DNA of 64,000 nt from Paraniabella ginsengisoli (lineage in GTDB: Bacteria > Bacteroidota > Bacteroidia > Chitinophagales > Chitinophagaceae), in contig NZ_JAKWBL010000004.1 of assembly GCF_022513635.1 (NCBI RefSeq), positions 186,001 to 250,000 on the forward strand, written 5' to 3'. The translations under genes and the position numbers were made by a program. The notes under the pieces were generated by a model. It had not been told where the DNA came from. It saw nothing but the letters and a program-made list of their open reading frames with translations, and did not search any database. Below are positions 9,825 to 16,442 of this stretch, in pieces. Position 1 is the first letter of the stretch; each line of letters opens with the position of its first letter.

Positions 9825-10742
9825 ATGTCTGTTATTGTAGTCGGCTCCATGGCCTTTGATGATATTGAAACTCCCTTTGGGAAGTCAGATAAAATTATTG
9901 GCGGTGCCGCCGCCATATTGCTTATGCTGCTGCCAACTTTACGAAGCCTATAAAACAGGTATCTGTTGTTGGTTATGATTTCCCTGACGAAGAATTAGAA
10001 GAACTGCGCAAACGCGGTGTAGAAACAGAAGCAGTAGAAATAGTTCCGGACAGAAAGTCTTTTTTTGGGCAGGAAAATATCATTTAGATATGAATACCCG
10101 CGATACGCTGGTGACAGAACTCAATGTATTAGGCGATTTTAAACCTGTAGTTCCGGAAAGCTACCAGGGCGCAGAATTTCTAATGTTAGGAAATTTGGCT
10201 CCTACAGTGCAATTAAGCGTGATTAGCCAACTTACCAAAAGACCGAAGCTGATTGTATTAGACACTATGAATTTTTGGATGGATGTGGCCTTACCTGAAT
10301 TGGAAGAAGTGATCAGCAAGATTGATGTATTGCTGGTTAACGACAGCGAAGCGCGCCAGCTTACTGCCGAATTCTCTTTAGTAAAAGCGGCTAAAAAATA
10401 TTGACCATGGGGCCCAAATATCTGATCATAAAAAAGGGAGAACATGGTGCACTTTTATTTCACGAAGACAAAGTATTCGTAGCGCCTGCGCTCCCGCTGG
10501 AGGAAGTGTTTGATCCCACCGGCGCCGGCGATACCTTTGCCGGAGGCTTTATTGGTTATCTTGCCAAAACCGGTGATATAACTTTCGAAAACATGAAAAC
10601 CGCCATCATTGTTGGTAGCGCGTTAGCAAGTTTTTGTGTAGAAAAATTTGGCACCACACGTTTAAAAGAAATAACCAAAGAAGATATTAACAAGCGTGTT
10701 CAGCAGTTTAGAGAGTTAACTAATTATCAGACAGAATTATAA
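9825..10742 (+). CDS. PfkB-family carbohydrate kinase (three frameshifts)
   Basis: A ribokinase/PfkB-type sugar or nucleoside kinase. ATG at 9825 gives MSVIVVGSMAFDDIETPFG, the usual N-terminus of this Bacteroidetes subgroup. It continues through the sugar-binding GGAA(T) region, DTMNFWMDVALPELEE, VLLVNDSEAR, and the C-terminal PfkB signature FDPTGAGDTFAGGFIG with the catalytic Asp in GAGD. The frame is broken three times: near 9910 (GCCGCCGCC), near 10062 (TTTTTTT) and near 10396 (AAAAAA). These leave 10090-10404 and 10401-10742 as separate open frames. Restored length is about 306 residues. The substrate cannot be told from sequence. A terminator follows directly. Confidence 0.88.
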
Positions 10743-10763
10743 ATGCTTCTGCAATAAAAGTTT

Positions 10764-10793
10764 AAAAGGTTCGCTGTTATGGCGGACCTTTTT
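10764..10793 (+). terminator. Intrinsic terminator after the PfkB kinase
   Basis: Hairpin AAAAGGTTCGC - loop TGTTAT - GGCGGACCTTTTT, with two G-U pairs, followed by a T run; 20 bases after the kinase stop codon. Confidence 0.7.
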
Positions 10794-10890
10794 CATTTCG
10801 GTAAGCTTCCTTTATATATCGGTAAAAAGGCTCTTTAACATACAACGCTTGCATAAAATTTGTTATCTTAAAGAAAACAAATTTTAAGAA

Positions 10891-11199
10891 ATGACAAATA
10901 CTCAAAAATCACCATCGCTATTATTTTGCATTATAATGGATGCCATCGGTTATCTGTCTTTTGCTATTCCTGGGATTGGTGAATTTTCCGATGTAATTTG
11001 GGCACCCATATCAGCCATCATTTTTGCGAAAACTTTTGGAGGTGCTAAAGGTGTGTTCGGTGGTATTTTTAATTTTATTGAAGAAGCGATGCCGGGGTTA
11101 GATGTAATTCCATCATTTACTGTAATGTGGTTGTTAACTAACAAGGTTGGCGCTTTTGGGAAAACAAATAATAACACAATAATTGTAAATAGCAGGTAA
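10891..11199 (+). CDS. Small conserved membrane protein
   Basis: A 102-residue protein with two hydrophobic segments (about residues 8-50, LLFCIIMDAIGYLSFAIPGIG and WAPISAIIFAKTFGG; about 72-88, DVIPSFTVMWLLT), so it is likely an inner-membrane protein. The Asp/Gly pattern MDAIGYxSFxIPxxGEFSD...WAPISAxIF...FNFxEE...DxIPSFT looks conserved and I have the impression of similar unannotated proteins in Bacteroidetes, but I cannot name a function. The C-terminal tail is Asn-rich and may be shifted. It is monocistronic, following a terminator. Confidence 0.6.
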   Translation: MTNTQKSPSLLFCIIMDAIGYLSFAIPGIGEFSDVIWAPISAIIFAKTFGGAKGVFGGIFNFIEEAMPGLDVIPSFTVMWLLTNKVGAFGKTNNNTIIVNSR

Positions 11200-11233
11200 G
11201 GCTATTTCGCTAAAAAAATGGAATAATAATTAC

Positions 11234-11241
11234 TATATTTG
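11234..11241 (+). promoter_or_regulatory. Candidate -7 box TATATTTG for the toxin-antitoxin pair
   Basis: TATATTTG fits TAnnTTTG and lies 22 bases before the ATG at 11263. A TTTCG at 11205-11209 is slightly too far away (24 bases) to be an ideal -33 box. Confidence 0.4.
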
Positions 11242-11262
11242 TGATATTATAATTCTAAAATA

Positions 11263-11553
11263 ATGACAAATGTAATTACTCAATATAAGTTCCTTTTGAA
11301 TTCCGTGCCTGAACTTATTAATATATCAGGATATAAAAATGATTATATAGCCCAAAAGCTCCAAATGCGACCCGCATATTTTTCTGCCAAAAAGCAAAAA
11401 GGGAATTGGACAATAGAAGAAGTGGAAAAAATATTAAGCACTATTTCTAACAAAGATGTGCAAGACTATCTTGATAAAACCTTTATTAAAGATTGTTTTA
11501 TTGGCGATACAATAAGCAGCGAAATGTTTGAAAAGAAAATGGGGTGGAAATAG
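11263..11553 (+). CDS. Candidate antitoxin, HTH-like 96-residue protein
   Basis: A small soluble protein whose centre looks like a helix-turn-helix (ISGYKNDYIAQKLQMRPAYF, residues about 20-39: a helix, a short turn and a recognition-like helix). It is followed by a helical WTIEEVEKILSTI segment. The C-terminal third (about 65-96) is separate and could be the toxin-wrapping part. The stop codon overlaps the start of the next gene by 10 bases, so the two are translationally coupled. This gene order (DNA-binding-like small protein first, ParE-like second) is the standard type II arrangement. I do not recognise a named antitoxin family; function is inferred from size, fold impression and coupling. 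Confidence 0.55.
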   Translation: MTNVITQYKFLLNSVPELINISGYKNDYIAQKLQMRPAYFSAKKQKGNWTIEEVEKILSTISNKDVQDYLDKTFIKDCFIGDTISSEMFEKKMGWK

Positions 11554-11795
11554 AAATAAAACAATTATTTTTTGACAGCTTTGTATTTTGTCCCGAACAT
11601 TTTCAAGCTCAATTCCGCAAAACATATCAACAGCTGAAAATTGTTGATCATCCGCTTGAAGTAAAGAATATTGAATTTGTATCGAAAGGATATTACAAAA
11701 TACATATTTACAACAGTCGCATTGCTTTAAAAATTGAATCAGGAAAATCCATCATCGGGCAGTTTTTATATAACGAATTTTATGGCGTTGAGTGA
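11544..11795 (+). CDS. Candidate RelE/ParE-like toxin, 83 residues
   Basis: GTG start at 11544 inside the 3-prime end of the preceding gene. The sequence FRKTYQQLKIVDHPLEVKNIEFVSKGYYKIHIYNSRIALKIE has the order expected of the RelE/ParE fold: N-terminal helices with basic residues, then a three- to four-stranded sheet containing YYKI-x-I-x-x-SRI, which resembles the YRIRIGDYRI core of ParE/HigB proteins. It ends GQFLYNEFYG. The protein is shorter than typical RelE (about 90-95) and I cannot assign catalytic residues. It may alternatively be an unrelated coupled pair. No homologous pair is present elsewhere in the window. Confidence 0.5.
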   Translation: MEIEIKQLFFDSFVFCPEHFQAQFRKTYQQLKIVDHPLEVKNIEFVSKGYYKIHIYNSRIALKIESGKSIIGQFLYNEFYGVE

Positions 11796-11871
11796 TGTTG
11801 AGCTATATTCCACAAATTAAGTGAGTGACACAACACCGATGCCACATATTCTGAAGCTGGTACAAAAAATA

Positions 11872-11903
11872 TTTTGTCGAAATAAAATCTCGCTCTACCT
11901 TTG
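11872..11903 (+). promoter_or_regulatory. Bacteroidetes-type promoter for the asd leader
   Basis: TTTTG at 11872-11876, 19 bases of spacer, then TACCTTTG at 11896-11903: a near-ideal Bacteroidetes sigma-A promoter. Transcription should begin around 11908-11911, right at the ATG of the leader peptide, so that mRNA would be leaderless or nearly so. Confidence 0.75.
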
Positions 11904-11910
11904 CGTCCCA

Positions 11911-11952
11911 ATGACAATAAAGAAACATACAAAGATTAAGAAACATCCGTAA
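11911..11952 (+). CDS. Lysine-rich attenuator leader peptide for asd
   Basis: Thirteen codons, MTIKKHTKIKKHP then TAA, directly behind the promoter. It has five Lys codons (positions 4, 5, 8, 10, 11), two Thr, two Ile and the Met start, so 10 of 13 residues are aspartate-family amino acids, all made downstream of Asd. Two His residues do not fit this scheme. The stop codon overlaps the first arm of the antiterminator (11952-11959) by one base. Position, composition and the following alternative hairpins fit a ribosome-mediated attenuator. There is no Shine-Dalgarno sequence, consistent with a leaderless start. Confidence 0.65.
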   Translation: MTIKKHTKIKKHP

Positions 11953-11997
11953 CGGAAGGTTGTAGTTTTTGTGTGTGAAACATAAATTTTTTAACAG

Positions 11998-12025
11998 GCC
12001 TTCCGTAAAAACGGAAGGCTTTTTT
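11998..12025 (+). terminator. Intrinsic terminator inside the asd leader
   Basis: GCCTTCCGT - loop AAAA - ACGGAAGGC followed by TTTTTT: nine perfect base pairs and a U tract, located 61 bases before the asd start codon, hence regulatory rather than a gene end. Confidence 0.85.
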
Positions 12026-12026
12026 A

Positions 12027-12066
12027 TAACCTCACCCCAACTCGCACCTGAGGCAGAGAAGGGAAC
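12027..12066. repeat. Degenerate REP-like element
   Basis: AACCTCACCCCAACTC, then CACCTGAGG and AGAGAAGGG, resembles a worn copy of the CCTCA...CACCTTCTCC/GGAGAAGG palindromic repeat found intact inside gatB at 63655-63763. It sits between the attenuator terminator and asd. Confidence 0.4.
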
Positions 12067-12086
12067 TAAAAGAAAAATAAAAAAGA

Positions 12087-13079
12087 ATGAAAGTTGCAGT
12101 AGTAGGCGCCACTGGTCTTGTAGGCACTAAAATGTTGCAGATACTGGCCGAAAGAAATTTTCCGGTTACAGAACTTTTGCCTGTTGCGTCTGAAAGAAGC
12201 GTTGGTAAAGAAGTGGAATTCAAAGGAAAAAAATATAAAGTGGTGAGCATGGCCGATGCTATTGCTGCTAAGCCTGCTGTAGCTTTATTTTCTGCCGGGG
12301 GCGGTACTTCTACCGAATGGGCGCCACAATTTGCAGCAGCCGGCATTACGGTTGTTGATAATTCATCGGCCTGGAGAATGGACCCGGCAAAACCTTTGGT
12401 TGTTCCTGAAATAAATGCAGATGTTTTAACGACGAACGATAAAATTATAGCTAATCCGAATTGCTCTACTATTCAAATGGTGGTGGCTTTAGCTCCATTG
12501 CACAAAGCCTATAAAATAAAAAGAGTGGTGGTTTCTACTTATCAAAGTGTAACCGGTACCGGCGTTAAAGCAGTTGACCAATTGATGGGCGAAAGGAATA
12601 AATCAGCTGAATATCCGATGGCGTATAAATACCCAATCGACCTGAATGTGATTCCGCAAATTGATGTGTTTACAGACAATGGTTACACCAAAGAAGAAAT
12701 GAAAATGGTGAATGAAACCAAAAAAATAATGCGCGATGATAATATTAAAGTGACTGCAACCACGGTTCGTATTCCGGTAATGGGCGGCCATAGCGAAAGC
12801 GTAAATATTGAATTTGAAAATGAATTTGAATTGGCTGAAGTGAGAACTCTTTTAGAAAACGCGCCTGGCATTTTGGTAGTCGACGATTTGGCAAATGCAC
12901 AATATCCGATGCCAATGGATGCGCACGAAAAAGACGAAGTGTTTGTGGGTCGTATCCGCAGGGATGAAACACAGGACAAAACCTTAAATATGTGGATTGT
13001 TAGCGACAATCTTCGCAAAGGCGCTGCAACTAATGCTGTGCAGATTGCCGAATATTTGGTTGCGAATAATTTGGTATAA
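12087..13079 (+). CDS. asd: Aspartate-semialdehyde dehydrogenase
   Basis: Reduces aspartyl-4-phosphate to aspartate 4-semialdehyde with NADPH, the branch-point step towards lysine, diaminopimelate, threonine, methionine and isoleucine. The 330-residue protein starts with the nucleotide-binding GATGLVG (residues 7-13). It has the SAGGGTSTEWAP phosphate loop (about 69-80) and the catalytic Cys126 in NPNCSTIQ, and the GxHSESVNIEF segment carries the conserved active-site His. It is full length and intact. It stands alone behind its own promoter and attenuator, with a strong hairpin downstream, so it is probably monocistronic and controlled by charged tRNA supply. Confidence 0.97.
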   Translation: MKVAVVGATGLVGTKMLQILAERNFPVTELLPVASERSVGKEVEFKGKKYKVVSMADAIAAKPAVALFSAGGGTSTEWAPQFAAAGITVVDNSSAWRMDPAKPLVVPEINADVLTTNDKIIANPNCSTIQMVVALAPLHKAYKIKRVVVSTYQSVTGTGVKAVDQLMGERNKSAEYPMAYKYPIDLNVIPQIDVFTDNGYTKEEMKMVNETKKIMRDDNIKVTATTVRIPVMGGHSESVNIEFENEFELAEVRTLLENAPGILVVDDLANAQYPMPMDAHEKDEVFVGRIRRDETQDKTLNMWIVSDNLRKGAATNAVQIAEYLVANNLV

Positions 13080-13086
13080 CTTTTTT

Positions 13087-13139
13087 TGCCACGAATGCAC
13101 GAATATCAGGTTCTTTATTCGTGAATTCGTGGCATTTTA
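13087..13139 (+). terminator. Long terminator hairpin after asd
   Basis: Imperfect inverted repeat: TGCCACGAATGCACGAATA and ATTCGTGAATTCGTGGCA around a short loop, followed by TTTTATTT. This CACGAATGCACGAAT type of repeat resembles the element at 49590-49690 and may be a dispersed Bacteroidetes repeat used as terminator. Confidence 0.65.
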
Positions 13140-13177
13140 TTTCCGTGAGTACCTGTCTAAATTCGTAAATTGCAAAT

Positions 13178-13777
13178 ATGGATAACATTTTAAACGAGCC
13201 TGCACCAGTCTATCAAAAATCTCATTATACGGTTGCAGAATATCTCGAAATGGAAAAAGCTTCAGACGAAAAGCATGAGTTTTTTAATGGAGAAGTTTTT
13301 GCTATGGCTGGCGCGGGACGAAGGCATAATGTTATTTCCTCCAAATTAATGGGAGAGTTATACATCCGATTAAAGGATTCGGACTGCCTGCCTTTTGGCA
13401 GCGATTTACGCCTCCATATTCCCGAAAATACTTTATTCACTTATCCTGATATTTCAATTATTTGCGGTGATATAACGCCTTCAAACGAAGATGAAGACAC
13501 CGCTATACTTCCAGTTGTATTGATAGAAATTCTATCGCCTTCCACAAAAAACTATGACCGCGGAGGAAAGTTTAAACTGTACAGAGATATTCCTTCGCTG
13601 AAAGAATACCTGCTTGTTGATTCGGAATCGGTAAATATTGAGGCTTTCAGATTAAATGCCAGCGAGCATTGGGAACTGGAAGAATATAAAACATTGAACA
13701 GCTCTTTAAACATAAAAGCGCTTGACATATCTATCGGCCTAACCGAAATATATAACGGTACCGGGTTATCAGCTTAA
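13178..13777 (+). CDS. Uma2 family (DUF820) putative endonuclease
   Basis: A 199-residue protein with the PD-(D/E)xK-type core of the Uma2 family (PF05685). The N-terminus has the typical [34 protein letters not shown]. The catalytic core can be read as Asp in [11 protein letters not shown], Glu in [11 protein letters not shown] and Lys in GGKFKLYRD, followed by [11 protein letters not shown]. Members are numerous in some Bacteroidetes and cyanobacteria, and their biological role is unknown despite the nuclease fold. The stop codon overlaps the end of the convergent bcp gene by four bases. It stands alone with no partner gene. Confidence 0.9.
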   Translation: MDNILNEPAPVYQKSHYTVAEYLEMEKASDEKHEFFNGEVFAMAGAGRRHNVISSKLMGELYIRLKDSDCLPFGSDLRLHIPENTLFTYPDISIICGDITPSNEDEDTAILPVVLIEILSPSTKNYDRGGKFKLYRDIPSLKEYLLVDSESVNIEAFRLNASEHWELEEYKTLNSSLNIKALDISIGLTEIYNGTGLSA

Positions 13778-14235
13778 AAACCTTCTATTATCTCTTCGGC
13801 ATGTTGCTTGCTTTTGGGTTTTAAAAAGATCTTTTTGATGGCTCCTTTTTCATCAATTAAAAAAGTAGTACGGTACACACCCATGTACTTATGGCCAAAC
13901 ATTTGCTTTTCGCCCCAAACACCATACTTCTCTAATATTTTATGGTTCGTATCCGCAATTAATGGAAAAGGCAATGCATTTCTTTCTATAAATCTTTTAT
14001 GCTTCGCCATATCATCCGGGCTAATACCGATAATCTGAATTCCATTTTTTTGAAGTAATGAAAAATTATCCCGCAGATTACAGGCCTGTACAGTACAGGT
14101 GGGTGTTAGATCTTGAGGATAAAAATACAACGCTATCTTCCTGCCCTTAAATTGTGATAGTGAAATTTTATTGCCGTCCTGATCTTTTCCTGAAAAAGCC
14201 GGAGCTTTTTGTCCTTCTTTTAAATGTGTAGGCAT
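13774..14235 (-). CDS. bcp: Thioredoxin-dependent thiol peroxidase (peroxiredoxin BCP)
   Basis: Reduces hydrogen peroxide and alkyl hydroperoxides using thioredoxin. The 153-residue protein has the AhpC/TSA fold: [15 protein letters not shown] near the start, [20 protein letters not shown] with peroxidatic Cys47 and resolving Cys52 (the C-x4-C BCP pattern), and the C-terminal [19 protein letters not shown]. The residue before the Cys is Thr in a TPTC context, where many BCPs have TPGCT; the active-site Thr/Arg are otherwise conserved. It is complete, lies downstream of the M23 peptidase gene on the same strand (34 bases) and may be co-transcribed with it. Confidence 0.95.
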   Translation of the reverse strand: MPTHLKEGQKAPAFSGKDQDGNKISLSQFKGRKIALYFYPQDLTPTCTVQACNLRDNFSLLQKNGIQIIGISPDDMAKHKRFIERNALPFPLIADTNHKILEKYGVWGEKQMFGHKYMGVYRTTFLIDEKGAIKKIFLKPKSKQHAEEIIEGF

Positions 14236-14269
14236 CTTGAATTCTGATTTGTGCTAACCGTTAACGCTT

Positions 14270-16219
14270 TTATTTCTTTTTTGTTGATGATTTTTTAGAA
14301 GAGGAAGCTTTAGCTGACGTTTTTTTTACACTTGCTTTAGATGTTGATGTTTTGGCAGATGTCTTTTTGGTTGTTGTACTTTTTTAGCAGCCGTTTTGGA
14401 CGGTGTGGTCTTTTTCTTTACTGCACTGCTCTTTTTCGTTGATGTTGTTTTTGATGCCGTCGTTGGCTTTTTTACTGTCGTTTTAGAAGCTGTGCTTTTC
14501 GAAGCCCCAGGCGTATTTACACCACGGACAAACTGCCAGCTTCTTTTGGTTACATTACCAGCAATATCAATAACCGTTACCGTTAAGGTATGCTGGCCCG
14601 AGGTTATTCTATCATCAAAATCGTAAATCCACGAGCGGCCTTTATCATTGGTGAAACGAAGCCACTTCCCGTCAACTTCCGCACGAAAATCGGCTATGCC
14701 GTAATTATCCTTTGGCGTAAAAGTAATGCGCCTGGCTTTGTTAAGATCCACCACTTCACCGCTGCCTAAAGAATTGATAGAAGGTGCCGCATTATCAATA
14801 AATGCTTCAAAAACGCCAAAATCCCGGAACTGTGCTGTTAACCATTCTCCACTCCAGGTAGCTCTTCTAATAGTTGTGTTTTTGCCCACACGCTTTATTA
14901 TTACTCTATCACGGTTTTCGGGACTGATGTATTTGGATGGTTTAATTTTAACCTCGAAATTGCTATGAACGGGAATATAAGTTTCACCCAATTTATGTCG
15001 GGTGGAAACACTATTTAAAGATGCTGATGGCGTGCTTGAATAATTAGTGTTCATTTTATCATACAACGCATTTAAAGGAAGATGGGCCTCAAAAGAACTC
15101 TTTGCAAGATGGTTAGATCTTCCCGCATGCCATTCGTAGGCACGTATCGCAGGTGATGAGCCGCCGTTTTGTTTAATGTCAAAGTTAATATTGGAAACAT
15201 TTCCATTTGCATCCGCAACTTCTATTCTGATATTATGAACGTTATTGTCAGCGAGTTGAAGCTGCGACTGCTGGCCAAGATCATAATAAATGCCGCTAAG
15301 ATCTCCAGGCAATTTTGATACATGCTGCATCCAACCTCCTCCGCCACTGGTCATTTTATAATCTACCTGGCAATTCATGTACCGGCTGTCAGCATAATCA
15401 ATACTATCAATATAAAAGCTACTTTTTTCTGATCCGTCTACAAATAACCTGGCGCTGTAAACACCATCCTGGTTACCAGTGCCATTTCTGGTGTCATAAG
15501 CCTGAATAGAAAAACTTAATGTGTTGAAACTGGTATTGATTATTCCACCCGATACTGAATAAGCGCCTCCGGTCTTGGATAATTTATAGATGGATGGCGA
15601 CTGATCATACACAGAATTATTCCTGTCGTACATGGCAATTTTTAGTATAGTTGGCGGCACATTATCAACAATAGGAGTTCCAAATAAAGTAGGATTAAGC
15701 CTGCGTCCGGATTTTGTATCAATCACTTCCCAATGCACATGCGGCCCACCGGAACCGCCTGTAGTTCCGCTAAAAGAAATAAATTCTCCCTTTTTACCGG
15801 AAACCTTCCGGGGGAATATTTAAATGGGTTTCCCAGGATTGCGTTTTGTACTGATGCTCGGTAACATACCGTTCCAAATCATCTCTAAAATCATTAAGAT
15901 GCCCGTATAAGGTTGACAGACCGTTCGAATGATTGATGATGATCCATCTTCCCCAACTTAAAGGCTCAATGCCTACAAAAGCAATATAACCATCAGCAGC
16001 TGCAACCACGTTTTGATTTACGACCTGGTTAGTGCGCACATCCATACCCATATGCCAGTGATTGGGACGCAGCTCGCCCATATTGGCAACGATGTCGGGT
16101 TTCAGATTAGTAACCCATCTGAAATATCCTTTTGGATAAACCGGTTTTTTATATAATTGGCTAAAAGATGAAATACCTGTCAATAATAAAACTAAAGCTG
16201 CAACTATTCTTTTCGACAT
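14270..16219 (-). CDS. M23 family metallopeptidase with lysine-rich tail (two frameshifts)
   Basis: An exported peptidoglycan hydrolase. A signal peptide (IVAALVLLLTGISSFSQ) leads into the M23 domain with the zinc motifs HMGMD (about residue 55) and PHVHWEV (HxH), including the LYGHL segment between them. A long all-beta region follows, with an Ig-like ending (FTPKDNYGIADFRAEVDGKW ... GQHTLTVTVIDIAGNVTKRSW). The C-terminal 75-80 residues are nearly only Lys, Thr, Ser and Ala (SKTTVKKPTTASKTTSTKKS and so on). The frame breaks near 15790 (CCCTTTTTTACC, inside the M23 domain between the two zinc motifs) and near 14384 (TTTTTT). The restored tail runs to a TAA at 14270. Restored length is about 650 residues. 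Confidence 0.88.
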
Positions 16220-16398
16220 CCGTCAAAAATAAAGAAATGAAAATAGATGAATAGCTAAGGAAGTTATTTTCTTTGGTGACTTTATCAAATGCTGCTCCAT
16301 AATCGGAACGATAAACCGAGCGTGGCAATTTCGATGATAGTAGTATTGCCGATGATAAAATAATAAAAAAACACCCGCCCCTTTTCCCATCAAAGCCT

Positions 16399-16406
16399 TA
16401 CTTTTG
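16399..16406 (+). promoter_or_regulatory. Candidate -7 box TACTTTTG for carB
   Basis: TACTTTTG fits TAnnTTTG, 36 bases before the carB ATG. No convincing -33 box is seen at the expected distance. Confidence 0.45.
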
Positions 16407-16442
16407 CGCAATTTGTTTTTTTAATAGAAAGAAAAGGTAAAA

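Larger units (their letters stand above)
11911..12025 (+). promoter_or_regulatory. Transcription attenuator of asd
   Basis: Three complementary segments follow the leader peptide: ACGGAAGG (11952-11959), CCTTCCGT (11999-12006) and ACGGAAGG (12011-12018). Segments 1 and 2 can pair as an antiterminator, and 2 and 3 form the terminator. A ribosome that finishes at the TAA (11950-11952) would cover segment 1 and let the terminator form. A ribosome stalled on Lys or Thr codons would leave segment 1 free and allow read-through into asd. This is classical attenuator logic, read directly from complementarity. Confidence 0.7.

Noticed and set aside
16223..16411. 62-codon minus-strand frame before carB
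   Set aside because: Composition is unlike a protein (many His, Tyr, Cys), it lies across the carB promoter region and shows no homology that I recognise.
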